From contig CM021321.1 in the NCBI GenBank assembly GCA_010645155.1, positions 2,940,656 through 3,004,655 on the forward strand: a stretch of DNA of 64,000 nucleotides, written 5' to 3'. Source of the DNA: Tigriopus japonicus (Eukaryota > Arthropoda > Copepoda > Harpacticoida > Harpacticidae). Within the stretch, counting starts at the first letter, position 1. Each line of letters opens with the position of its first letter. Shown one piece after another: positions 44,899-56,166 of the stretch. The notes beneath the pieces are model-generated. The model was not told the origin of the DNA and did no database searches. It saw only the letters and a list, made by a program, of their open reading frames with translations. Both the position numbers and the translations under genes were made by a program.

Positions 44899-45077
44899 TG
44901 GTTGCGGGTTTTCTACTACCGCTACAAGGAATGCGATTCCCTGTAATCAAGGATTTCTCTCGACAGCTTCAACCTGTTCCCCAACAGGATTCGAACCTAC
45001 GCCGTCTGGGGAAGCACTTACACTCGGTTCTTGTAAGAATGCATTAGTACACGCGGCCACTCTGGCTTCCTTGATTA
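44899..45077 (-). mobile_element. tRNA-derived SINE with a LINE-like 3' tail
   Basis: The minus strand starts at about 45077 with a tRNA-like head: GCCAGAGTGGCCGCG (A-box side), a CCGAGTGTAAGTGCTT variable arm and B box GGTTCGAATCC (plus 44987-44997). A linker follows, then a 3' tail GCATTCCTTGTAGCGGTAG that matches the 3' end of the CR1-like LINEs here, and a short A-rich end. The long variable arm suggests a Leu/Ser-type tRNA ancestor. It is not a functional tRNA because the acceptor and anticodon stems do not pair well. Confidence 0.78.
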
Positions 45078-45420
45078 ATTATTTTCTGATTTTGATCAAT
45101 ATCGAAATGATTTTTTTTTTTCGGCCGAAAAAATTCAATTTCAAATCCGGGCCCTAGTAATGACACCAAGCCAAACTGACGTCACAGTTACGTGCCTGCA
45201 TGAACCTGGAAAGTTCAAAGTTGACATGAAAATGAAGTTCAATTCAAGATTTCACCTTTTGGCTCATAGTAATTATAGGGTACAAAAGAATTTCTGATGT
45301 CAGAATCAGTTTAGATATATGGTTACAAGTCCCCAGATGCGTTTATTCAGCTAATTGAATTTATAGTATTTCAGAAATGATAATGTGTCCTTGGCATCTA
45401 TTTGGTCCATAAAACAGCGA

Positions 45421-47486
45421 TCACTTTTCTTTGAAACAAAGCGCAGCCTTGACAACGTTCTGAAATTCAAGCCAGATGTAGCGACAAATTTGATCAGACG
45501 ATAGAATTTGCAATGCTGGGACCACTAGAAAGGTAAACACTGGATACATTAAGGAACATAATTCGATGATTAGAGTCCGATATTTCGGAAGTAAACTTTC
45601 AGCTAAATAAGTACTAAGCAAGAATAATAGCTCCAAAACATGAGTACTGAAGTGACCTTGAAGTGATATGAGATTGCGTCTTCGGCGAAGTTGAGGAATA
45701 TTGGAGTTGTTCTTAAATATAGTGCCGGCTGCAACCCTGAAATTCAAGATACAACAAATGATTAGTTTCCAAGATGTTAGAACATTCAATGGTGATGAAA
45801 ATTCAGGACCACTCTATTTCTAAGGGAAAGAAATGAAAATGCAACTGAGGTCTTATTATTGATCAGGAATGAGAGGTTTTAACAAAGCAATTGCTCCGTT
45901 AAATTTTCATTCATATAACCAAAGAAGCTTCTTTTGTTATCACAAGGTAAATTTCTGTAATACATTCAGTACATTCTTTTTTCAGCATCTTGATATAGAT
46001 TTAAAAACTCAGATTACCTGTCATGTCTAGCCAAGTGAGAGAAAATCATCAAGTATGAGATCATTTCAATGAGGATTAAAATCATGCCTTGAACCAGAAA
46101 GACTCGCCTTATAATCAAAGCAGTCTGTAGTTCTGCCCCAGATTTGTAGAGCCTTGTTTTGTGCCCGAGACATAAATCCATGTAGAAATTGTTCTGATAA
46201 GCAGGAAACACGTGGGAAAAGAGAGCGATGATTGCAGACATTGTGAAAGTGATGAATGGTAGAAATTGTGCAAATGCTGTAATCAAGTGTTTTGACCCTA
46301 CACCCAGATAGATGTACATCAACCTGAAAACAGATATTTAAGAATTACTGTCAAGTTGATTGGCAATCTCTCAAACTCGTGGTGCAGTTTGATTTAGGGG
46401 AACATGCAACTGAAAAACTAAATTAAAAACCACATTTATCAGTCAACTCCTTAAATGTCTTAAATGTCTCTATTTATTTGAGACATCATAAAAAAATCAT
46501 GATTGAAGTGTAATTGATATGCAAAAAAATTGAGTGAATGTTAGCGGGATTTTGTTTTTCGTACTTTGTGCCTGCATGTTGCTTCCTTCTGTACTGTGTG
46601 AGATTGCGGATATCCAGCTAGTCATATTTTTCAAATCAGGAGTGCTGCCAGTTTTGACTCGGAAGTTAATCGCTCTTAAAAAGGGTAGGTTGTATTGAAC
46701 TTTTTGAAAAGAACTAAACAGGGACCAATTTGGCAACACTCAAACTAGTTCGATTTCGAGTTCCATCGAAAATTATAAAAATGGATTTCGAGTTGGCAGT
46801 GCTGCCATATTTTATGGTAGAAAAGATCTATTGCTTGTTGAAAAGTTTACTTGTGGTCAGATTTTTGACCCTAAAAACCAAAATGGCAAAACTCTGCCAA
46901 AAATCCAACTCAAAACACATCAGTATATCCAGCTCTGCTGTGCAGCTGCATCGAAACTTAAAAGCTCAAAGCTGGTAAAAAAGGAGGTGTTTTTGATTTG
47001 TGTGGCTTTATGCGATCTACCGAAATTGCAAAGTACAAATATGTTTTAAAATGTATTAAAAAAAATAGATTTAAAAAAAGACAAAAAGAGATAAAACACT
47101 TATTAGTGTCAAATGTCCAGACTCTCTTACCTTAGTATAGAAATTCCAGCCCCAACGTAAACGCTGATTGCAATGTTGAAAAGAAAGATCACGTCCAAAG
47201 AGACACAAATCCCATAGCCAATTGCATGATAGTCTTTGCCTTTCACACCCAATAACGCAAAAATAATCCCAACTCCAATGATTGGGCTCGAGTTTCTCAT
47301 GAGGAGTTCAAAGAATAACAGCTTGTCTATGAGTCCAGGTTTAGTTTTGGAATTGATGAATCTGAGTAATGAGGCCTTGACCATGAATCCAATCATAATC
47401 AAAGTTATGGTACACACAACAATTGCAAGTTTTGAGTTGGGTCCCAATTGAAAAATGTTTAGGAGCTCCTCTTGAGAGTTCTTCAT
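45421..47486 (-). CDS. divergent seven-transmembrane (GPCR-like) protein, paralogue B
   Basis: Three exons: 47486-47131, 46323-46018 and 45736-45421 (978 nt, 325 aa). Both introns are phase 2, and the first splits the arginine codon at the end of TM3. Hydrophobic segments read by eye give TM1-3 in exon 1, TM4-5 in exon 2 and TM6-7 in exon 3, with a short N terminus and no signal peptide. A cysteine at the start of TM3 (GYGIC) and one in the second extracellular loop (YMDLCLGH) fit the class A disulfide. TM3 ends ISILRLMYIY instead of DRY, and TM7 reads LMYPVFTFLVVP instead of NPxxY. It is paralogous to the gene at 47711-51267, 225 bp upstream on the same strand. The family is unassigned; a chemoreceptor or peptide receptor role would be speculation. 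Confidence 0.75.
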
Positions 47487-47709
47487 GTTTTCAACTGACT
47501 TTTGAAATATTCGAAGATTAATTCGACTTGATTTCTTAATGGTTTCATGTTAAAAAGCCCCTTAGGTAAGCTTTCCTTTGGTTTTCAAGGCGACATTCAA
47601 TACACAAGTCTCAATTTGTCAGAAAGGTACGGTAAAAAGTTGACATGAATGTGATCGGAGACAAGAGAGAGAGAAAAGACGAGAGTAATTAAAAATGTCA
47701 ATGCATAAC

Positions 47710-47715
47710 TTTATT
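47710..47715 (-). promoter_or_regulatory. poly(A) signal overlapping the stop codon of paralogue A
   Basis: Minus-strand TGC AAA TAA AGT contains AATAAA, so the stop codon lies inside the hexamer. Use of this signal would give an almost absent 3' UTR. Confidence 0.45.
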
Positions 47716-50700
47716 TGCAAAATATTTTTCCTTTCGCTTCATGGAATTTTGAAGTTATGCTATGCATCATTTGTCTGGATGAGAAAACTTGAATAAGAGG
47801 AATGAAAAGGAACGTGAAAATAGGAAACATAAGTTGCGAGATTTCCAAAATATGATTCCGATATGTTTTAACTGCTGAACCAGCAACAACAATGAGTAGT
47901 AAAAATGTCAATTCCAGAAGATGAGTGGCAAAATGACCTTGCAGGGACACAATATTTGAATGACGACGATTCCTCACAACTCTGCTCGATTTTCCGAATA
48001 ACTCCCGAGCCACAAATCTGAAAAAAATATTTAAAAATGCAAGCATTAAGTAAATGCATTTTGTTTGGAAGGTTTTTTAACTTTTGGATTTCATCCATTT
48101 GTAAGATATATTCCCAATAGTAAATGAAATTTTGAGGGACAAATATCAATTTCGACAAACTTTAATGTTCCAAACTTTACGTGTTTTTTATGAGATTGTA
48201 AGGATATTCTAAATCTCATGGACATTTCAAATTCAAAACTACAAAGTTTCAAGCATTCATGTAATGTTGACGTGGCTTTGATATTTAGCTCCTAAATTTG
48301 AAATTGTTTTCATAATAGTTGTAACTCTGACGAAGTAGCTCTTGTTGAAGAATGAGTTTCTCGATTAATTATTTGATTTAATAACTGGTTTCAGTCTCCA
48401 TTGCGTCTTTGGTCTAAGATTAGTTCACCTTTCATGATTGAAGATATGCATGAATATGACAACGTAAGATCCGAGCTCTATAAAAGAGCAAATAATTCCG
48501 AGAACCGGAAATATGCCCCTTAAAACTAAAGCCATGTAAATGCGCGATTTTGATCGAAGATATCTTTCTTCATGTCCCATACATAAGTCCATGTAATAGT
48601 TGTATTCATAGGCAGGAAAAATATGGAGTAAACTTCCGGATATCGCGGCCAAGCTGAAGAGAAACCAAGGCAAAAGTTTTGCCAAGAACATGAGTTTGGA
48701 TTTGGATTGGATCCCTTGCCATACGAAGAGAAGTCTGAAACACACGAGAAAAAAAGGGTGTGAATTTATACATAATGACTAATGAGGGATTTCACTTAAA
48801 TGTCACGAATTCTTACAAAACTTAAACTAAAACCTAAAACTAACACCATTTACCGTCAAAAAGGCTTTTTTTCGACGAGACTTTATTTTTTGAAAAGTCA
48901 AATTTGATATGACTTTGTACACTATCAACATTAAATAGCTCAATAATGATGAAAGGTTACTTAAACTAGTGCAATGTAATAAAAGAGTTCAATAATGCAG
49001 TGTACATCTAGTTCCTAAAGGGGCGATCATCGTATCATATTATAGACCTGCTGGCGTTAGCAGTCTAGGCTTGCAAAAAAATGTCTCAGTTTCCAAGGAA
49101 CTGATTTTTTAAAAATGTTGCATTTAAGAACAATGGCATCGTTAATGTATGTTGAGGAGTATTTTTAAGTAATTCAAAAACAAAAGAAGGAATTGGAAGC
49201 CTTCAATTAGGCTTTTTTTGACGAGACTTTATTTTTTGAAAAGTCAAATTTGATATGACTTTGTACACTATCAACATTAAATAGCTCAATAATGATGAAA
49301 GGTTACTTAAACTAGTGCAATGTAATAAATTTGGGTATGATGGTTTAGCGCAGTTGGTTAACGCGCGGCCGAGCTCCATGGGTTCATGGGTTCGATCCCA
49401 GGTCTCCCCCCCTCCTATTTTACAACTAAGGATATAGTGGATAAGCGCCTCGAACGGCGCCACGAAAACCCAGAACGGGCCCATCACGTTGTCACTCTTC
49501 ACAATGTATTTAATGATTAAAAACAATGTTTAACCGACAATAATGTATCCAATGAGAAAATTGTTCGCAATAAAAATATTATTATTATTAATAAAACAAA
49601 TTATTTGTTTTTAGGTTTAGTTGCCCCAGGAAACCAATCTCCTCGGGCCATCTTGTTATTCAAAGTCGGACATTCCTGATTCAAAAGTTTGGAAGAACCC
49701 TCTCAACTTATGTAGCAAAATTTTAGAAAAAAAACAACAAAACATTTTTTTTTTGCAAAAAATGTCAAGAATTGTTTTTCCAACTTCAAGTTGTGCTGAT
49801 GGAATTGTTGCAATTACCAAGCCTGAATCTTCGTTTTAGCCACCTTGCACGCTCATCAGAAACATTTGTCTTCCGAACTTTTTTCCCGCCAAAAATCATG
49901 ACATCACTAGAAATTCCTGCCATTATCTGGCATCAGATCATTGATTCCATGAGATCCATGAGATCCATGGATTTGCAAATTGAGTGTCGAAAATGAAACC
50001 ACAATTAAGAAAAAAGGCTGCCTCTTCTGAAATTTTCCGGAAGTTCTTCCACGGCGTTGGCTGCTTAGGCTCCCTTGGTCAATATCACCTCTAGGCCCCT
50101 GCATTGATGAGAGCGAAAAAGAAAGACTGATCAAGGTGCATTAGAATAATAAGAGTGATAAAATTTGAATTACGGATTTTAACCCAACCTTAAAATCGAC
50201 ACCAATAGATAGCGTGGAAGTGGGTCAAATAAAGAGACAAAGATTGTGAGTTCAGTCCACAGTACTTGCCCCCTCTTTCACGCCATCTATTGGCAATTCT
50301 TTTAGAACTTGGGTAAAAATCCCTCATAGAGACAAGCCTGTTCCTAAAATATTGAGAGCATTTATTTTGAATGAGGGTGTCTTGATCTGGGTTAAAAGCA
50401 TTCTTTGTACGGCTAACTATAACAAAAATCATGCCGTACATCCGTTTTGGATGGTCTTAAATGTGAACAGTGGATGCTGATGGACCTACAACGATATTTG
50501 GAAAAAGCAAATCCCTTGCGTGAAAAGTTAAAAGTTTTTGAAAATGAATATTCTATTAAGATCAATGCTTAGATTCAGTTGAAAGCACTTTTAGTTCCAC
50601 TTAGAGCCATTCCATCAACAATAAACCCACTTTAGTTTGTCAAAATCAGATGATTACTGTTCCTATCTGCAAATCCATGCGTTTAACTAGCAGTTGGTCT

Positions 50701-51267
50701 AACTATTGAACTTACAGGAGCTGAAATGCCGGACAAGAAAGCATGTATAAAATAACAAAAGACATCTCACAAATAGCTTGGCTCCATTTCAAAGAAGCTA
50801 AAAATTCAGCGCAGCAACTCAAAGATTTTTTTCCGGTGCACTAAATCAAATTTAACTGAATTCATTTATAAACATCACATTAAATTGATCACGTAGAAAG
50901 ATTGAACTGATTCTTACCTAAGAGCTGCGATGCTGGCACCGGCGATAACTGTCAAAACTGTATTGAACAAGAATGCCAGATCAATGATGGAACACACGCA
51001 GTATCCCGTTGTTCCAAAATCTTCTCCTCTGTAGCCCAAGAGAGAAGCCAGGATTCCAAAGCCAATGAAATAACAAGAACAACTCATAAGCTGCTCAAAG
51101 ATGATTAATTGATCGAAAATACTCCATCCCCCTTTGGCAGTGATGAACTTGTAGATGAATCGTTTGACAAGTGTTCCCAACAACATTAAGCCAATGGTGA
51201 GTATAATCACGGAAATCTTCAGAGACGTGCTCAGTTGAAGAATATGTAATTGTTCCACATTAGACAT
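47711..51267 (-). CDS. divergent seven-transmembrane (GPCR-like) protein, paralogue A
   Basis: Three exons: 51267-50918, 48734-48429 and 48017-47711 (963 nt, 320 aa). The phase-2 introns sit at the same places as in paralogue B, and the middle exon has the same 306-nt length. Approximate membrane segments are residues 15-38, 51-78, 90-117, 134-156, 186-212, 247-268 and 274-298. Conserved with B are GYCVC at the TM3 start, FPAYEYNYYMDLCMGHE in extracellular loop 2, an LQGHFATHLLEL start of TM6, and LMFPIFTFLFIPLIQVFSS in TM7. Arginine 117 ends TM3 and is split by intron 1. The stop codon TAA overlaps an AATAAA signal (47710-47715). Intron 1 (48735-50917) contains a direct repeat and a SINE. 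The intact reading frame, shared exon plan and conserved loop argue for a functional gene; no named family is recognised. Confidence 0.77.
48862..48984 (+). repeat. direct repeat, copy 1
   Basis: About 120 bp from AGGCTTTTTTT to AATAAAA is nearly identical to 49209-49329. It lies in intron 1 of paralogue A. Confidence 0.85.
49209..49329 (+). repeat. direct repeat, copy 2
   Basis: It matches 48862-48984 almost base for base, then is interrupted by a SINE at its TAATAAA end. Confidence 0.85.
49330..49588 (+). mobile_element. tRNA-derived SINE with ATT-repeat tail
   Basis: The head contains a pol III A box (TGGTTTAGCGCAGTTGG, 49341-49357) and B box (GGTTCGATCC, 49389-49398). An unrelated body and a (ATT)n tail follow. 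The flanking TAATAAA (49323-49329 and 49589-49595) fits a target duplication, and the uninterrupted version of this site is visible in the direct-repeat copy at 48862-48984. This SINE family differs from the one at 44899. Confidence 0.82.
50201..50293. repeat. short inverted repeat
   Basis: CCAATAGATAGCGTG and CACGCCATCTATTGG form 15-bp arms with one mismatch around about 60 bp. It is probably a remnant of a small foldback element. Confidence 0.5.
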
Positions 51268-52418
51268 TCTTCTTTGTCTGAACTATGAACTTCACTAAAC
51301 GTAGTTGTTCTTTCTTTGGTGAGCCTCTTTTTGGAACAAAACGAGTAAGTGGATCTCTGAATCTGGTATTTTGAGCTCCCACGACCCCGAAATCTCGAGT
51401 AGATATTGCTTGGAGTCGATAAGGATGCTCTTTTTACGGATGATGGAGAACAAGATTCAATGCCTCAAAGCAAGCATTACAGTATTTCAAGGCCAAGTTC
51501 CTAGTCCTATCTTTATTTCGTATTACCAAGAATTGTGTTCAAAACTTCCACCGAATTGCTCTGAGGATAAATTCTGGCAACGAATGAAAAACTAGGGATA
51601 GGTAAATAAGTGCATGTTTTGATTTAATTTGCATAAATTAAGTTAGAAAAAGGGCACTATTACTAACTTTGCAACGTTAACGTTTCCAGGATGAGAACGT
51701 TGTTCGATTCCAGCACTCAGCAGTATTTACAATTGTGGTTCACACCTTTTTAAAAATGCAATTCAATGCAGCTTCTATCAGTTTGGTTAGCCGTCAAGTT
51801 TAATAAAAAGAGAAAGCAGTTATTTAAGGCCAAAATAACATAACAAAACACAAACGTTTGACTCAAAACTTTGCTGCTGGTGTTTTATGTACAAGAATTC
51901 CTCCATGATAGGCTTTTTAAAGTACAAAATGTAGATTTTTTAGATGTTCCAAACGTCTTCATTATGATTAACTATATTTCTATAAGTAAGCAGTAACAAA
52001 CATTTATGAAATATTAGTTTTACTATTGAGCTTTTGAATTACATATTAAACGTAATGAGTGATAGATGAAAGAGGTGTAATTAATTTTAATAAAACCTAA
52101 ACTTTGCTCCATTTTGCTCGACTTCAAGACTTTAGGACAATTTTATTTAGAAACTCCAAATTTAAGTGAATTTCTGTTTTGAACACAAGGCTTTTTTGCG
52201 ACAAATATTTTGAAACAATTTTGTGTTGATCTAAACACATTTTTGAAGATAAATCAAAAGGATATTGGTTCATCCTTGTCCCATCATTACATCAATTCAA
52301 ATTTAATAACTCTTGCCAACCCCTTAAAATGACTTAGCGGATCCTGGAATCCTTTCCAAGTAAAACAAATTTTTCGGAACAAATGATTTGAAATTTATCA
52401 ATTCTTTTTTTTGTTCAG
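51268..52418. other. upstream flank of paralogue A, non-genic
   Basis: The 5' UTR and promoter of paralogue A should lie here, but no core motif is convincing. The 74-codon frame at 51371-51595 is not recognisable. Confidence 0.4.
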
Positions 52419-52990
52419 CCTCATCTTGATTATGCCTCACCCATTTGGGCTCCAATGAGTTTGGCAGGTTTGCAAAAGGTCAAGCAGGTCCAAAGATGTT
52501 TCACTAGGAACATTACAGGAATGAGAGTGCTCTCGTATTGAGAGAGGTTCCAGAAATTAGGGCTGGACAGCAACTCAGAGAAGGTATGAAAGGTATTTGA
52601 TACTGTATGTCTTCAAAAGCATTTATGGGCTCTGTCCTAACCCAGAATTTGAGATCAGTTGTAGCGATCGTAGAGGATTTACGTGCGTTCTGAGAGCACC
52701 TCCAAATCCCAAGAAATCGAGGCTTGTTCGAACAATTAAGTCCTCCTCTCTTCTTTATCGGGCTCCTTCATTGTTCAATCTTTTGCCCATTAGTCTTCGT
52801 CGGGAATATGTAGGAGCTGATCCTCTAACAGCATTCAAAGCAGGATTGGACAATTCTTTAAATACTATTCCTGATCAACCCACTATTCAAGGGTTGTACA
52901 GATCTGCCAACAGTAACTCGTCGGTAGACCGAATTTTGTATAAATTATATAGGGAATCGCATTCATTGTAGTGGTAGTTGAAAATCCGCA
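52419..52990 (+). mobile_element. CR1/Jockey-superfamily LINE, 3' fragment
   Basis: The plus strand starts at QPHLDYASPIWAP of the RT C-terminal region. It is frameshifted near 52540-52600, then continues (LLYRAPSLFNLLPISLRREY) to a stop at about 52971. The 3' end GAATCGCATTCATTGTAGTG and AAAATCCGCAAC are followed by an A run (52989-53003). Same family as 3023-3602 and 14848-15832, but without their C run. Confidence 0.85.
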
Positions 52991-53569
52991 ACAAAAAAAA
53001 AAATCTTCGGAAATACAAGAATTCAGATTTCATTCCAATGGCATGTTCATAAAGGAGACTGCTGCTAAAGTTGTATAAAGTCATTCATAGACGGCGCCAC
53101 ATTTGACTGGGCGAGAAGAGAATTTTGTTAAGGAAGTCTTACCATCTTGAAAGCCGTTTAGACACTATTTCATCAGTTTTCCAAGGATTTTTTTTCTTCC
53201 AAAAATGAAAGTAAATAATACTAGTTCATGATTTTGTTCGTTTATAGGCAGACCGTAGCCTTACATTCGCACTCTAAATTGAGTTTTTTGCCCAAAATAC
53301 TAACCCTTATGTTACACGAGCAAGTTAGCTTTTTCATTGCACCATCGACACGGCCAGAGAAAAATACAAAAAGTTCCATCCCAAGGTAAGAAAATGGCTA
53401 AAATTGACCTTGCCATTCGCTTTCCTTGAACTTGTTTGTTTGTTTAATGCATGCGGCTTCAGAAACAGCGCTCATAAGCGCGGATGTTCAAGAGAAGCAA
53501 GAGCGGTCAGCTTACGCCGACTTACGCAAACGCATGATGTTGAGGGGACTCACCACAACAAGAACAAGT
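52991..53569. other. non-genic stretch
   Basis: Between two LINE fragments. Nothing supportable is seen apart from probable 3' UTR of the I/R1-like LINE near 53560. Confidence 0.4.
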
Positions 53570-56166
53570 TTATTCTACGTGGAAATCCAAAAGGAGAGAT
53601 CCTAAAGATGTTCCCTTGGATAGGAACGAGGAGATCTCTTTTGGGGTCCACGAATATTCTGTGCCTTTTCCTTCAGCAGAACCAAAGGCTTCCATTCTCT
53701 GAAGAGCTAATGCTTCACAGTCTCGAAGTATATGTTCAGATGTCTCTGTGGCTTTGCAATATAATCGGCAGGAGGGATCTACATATTTGTCCAGGGTATG
53801 GTTATGTGACATCAAAAATGAATGCCCGGTTATAAGTTGGATTGAACGGCTTAAATTGAATCGGCTGTAAGAAGTCAGTGACTTGTTTACATTAGTGTGC
53901 ACGTATGGCAAGAAATTCCTGCTCGTCGCGCAATTTTTGCGTGATATCCAATTGGTGTTCCATATGCTCTTGATGTGTTTTTCAATTGCTTGGTTAACGT
54001 AAACTTGAGAAGCATCCGGGAGAACTGATACGTCTCCCAGGTTAGCTTGGCCACTCTGTTTTGCTAATTCATCTGCACATTCGTTGCCTTTGTGGCCAGC
54101 GTGCGCCTTGATCCATTTTAATTGAACCTTTGTGCCACGTGTTACAAGAGCGTTTAAGTCATTGACAGTCTCATCTGAAAGCCGAGAGGCAATTTCCACC
54201 TTCATTAGAGCTTTTAAGGTTGCTTGAGAGTCGCAGAATATAGTGACTTCATTGACTAATTCAGTTGAGGCAATATCTCGCACCATGCCACATGCCAACT
54301 TAATGGCAAACATCTCAGCTTGGAAAACTGTATTGAACTCCTGGAGTCTCATCGAGAATTCTTTCCGAGAAGAGGTACCCTGATACAGGACTCCTCCAGA
54401 GCCAATTTGATTGTTCACACCTGACCCATCCGTGTAGAAGCGCCATTCCAATTTCGGGTCATCAAGCCCTTTAGAGAAACTTTCACGGTCTACCGTGAAT
54501 TTACTATTCCAATGTTTGTAAGTGGTTATTCTGTCTGTTTTCTGTAACAATTTTGGAAGCGCCAACACTTCTTGTTCCATTTCCCTTCGATGCACCGCTC
54601 TCTGCATAGCTTCCATCATCATAGAGGGACACTTCCCTCTGATAATGAGGCAACAATCATCAGCAAAGCCTTTGGCACGAACTGGTCCAGTATCAAACAA
54701 TGTTAATAATATGTTTATTGCGACTCAAGGTCATGTCAGGTTGTATAAAATAAAGTAAAATATTGTAAAAATATATATATGTGTTCTCATATAAATGGTT
54801 GTGACATGTCAAATGTTAAAAAACGTTATAATAGACAAATTATATTGTGGTATCACAGGTGAGTTGACTAGAATGGTTTCAGTGCACATGAAAGAAATGA
54901 AGAGGAGATTGACAGACAGTACAAATACAATTGGGTAGAGGGAGATGATGAAAATCTTGGTTATTGCAGTAGATAGGGTGGGTCAGATTGAACAGATCCT
55001 TCGTCAGTTCCCGTCTTTGGTGGAGTTGGGCAGGAAGCCGGACGAAGGTGCGTAACCGCCAATATTCCGAAGGGATGTCAGGCCAAGGACAATAAGGTGT
55101 TGTCAAGTCCTTGACCGGGAAGGACAGCATATGTCCAGACATCACCTCCGGAAAGGTCAGGTTCCTAACACTATTGGACACTAACCTTGCCAGCCCGATG
55201 GTGAGGGGCTCGGTTTCGCATAGGAAATGGGTCCATGCATTATTGGCATATTGGGGCACGCAGAGGTATCTTTTGAGGAATTTGGTGAAGGTGGCATCGG
55301 CGGATTTGAGGGCGGATTGGGCGGAGATGGGAAGCCAGAGGTGCAGGCCGTAGAGGAAGATGGGGGTGATGTAAGTCTGGAAGAGTTGAAGAACTATTGG
55401 CAGAGGAAGATTCTTGATAGGAAGTTTATTGCATATGTATCCGATCCTGGCCCTGGCCTTGGTTATTGCGATGTTGAGGTGTTTGGTGAAGGAGAGTTGG
55501 GTGGTGCAGGTGAAACCGACATAGTTAAAAAACTTGACGATTTCAATCGGACTATTATTGATGTGGAAGGAGATGGGAGGCAGACGACCTTTATGGAAAA
55601 CCATGGCCTTTGTCTTGATGGTGTTGACTTGAAGGCCGTTCTCTTGGCAATAACCGTGGAGAGCATTGATGGCATTTTGCAATTCCACGGCTGAATCAGC
55701 CAAGAGAACCAGGTCGTCTGCATATTGTAGATATTGTATTCTATTGTTGTTGATGATGGGGCCTTGGTGAGAAAGGGCTTCGGGCAGGTCGGATACATAG
55801 AGGTTGAAAAGGATTGGCGATAGTGGATCCCCCTGCGGAAGGCCGATGGATGTGAAGTAGCAGGGGGATAGGTCCTCACCAGATCGAATGGAGCATCTGA
55901 GTCCCGCGTAGATGTCCGCAAGCAGGACACAGATGGAACGCGGAATTCCCCATAGTTGGAGTTTGGAGAATAACCGCGTTCGGTCCACCCTGTCGAATGC
56001 TTTGGAAAAATCCACAAAGCATCCAAGCAATGTTAACATCTCGTCAAAAGCCAAATTCCAGATTAGTGGACTAAGGATACCACCCTGGGGAGTGCCCCTT
56101 GCTACCTTCTTGTGAACGATTAAATCTTTTTGGTCTGTGAAGACAATTCGGTTTGCCAAATATTGT
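53570..56166 (-). mobile_element. I/R1-type LINE with RNase H, truncated, internally deleted and interrupted
   Basis: The minus strand starts near 56166 inside RT (RIVFTDQKDLIV, then GTPQGGILSPLIWNLAFDEM). It is interrupted by another LINE (54707-56027), resumes at GPVRAKGFADDCCLIIRG, then jumps to an RNase H domain. The RNase H residues are all present (FYTDGSG, QAEMFAIKLA, FCDSQATLKA, AHAGHKGNECADELAK). A C-terminal knuckle (CRLYCKATETSEHILRDC) and a stop at 53570 follow. The RT thumb region between FADD and RNase H is missing, which points to an internal deletion. It is non-functional. Confidence 0.82.
54707..56027 (-). mobile_element. 5'-truncated LINE inserted inside the I/R1-type LINE
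   Basis: 1321 bp flanked by the 9-bp duplication CAATGTTAA (54698-54706 and 56028-56036). The minus strand starts at RT motif A (CFVDFSKAFDRVD) and contains GLPQGDPLSPILFNLYVSDL, catalytic YADDLVLLAD and a C-terminal Cys/His cluster (CICTVCQSPLHFFHVH) before a stop at 54879. The 3' end is AT-rich (AATAAACATATTA) without a long A run. It differs from both other LINE families here; the clade is not settled. Its frame happens to join the host LINE frame, giving a false 440-codon chimeric ORF (54879-56201). Confidence 0.87.

Noticed and set aside
44985..45069. Functional tRNA gene
   Set aside because: The B box and long variable arm are clear, but acceptor and anticodon stems do not pair and a LINE-like tail follows. 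It is a SINE.
44684..45157. 157-codon plus-strand frame
   Set aside because: It reads antisense through the tRNA-derived SINE.
49334..49410. Functional tRNA gene
   Set aside because: A and B boxes are present, but there is no proper cloverleaf and an ATT-tailed SINE body follows.
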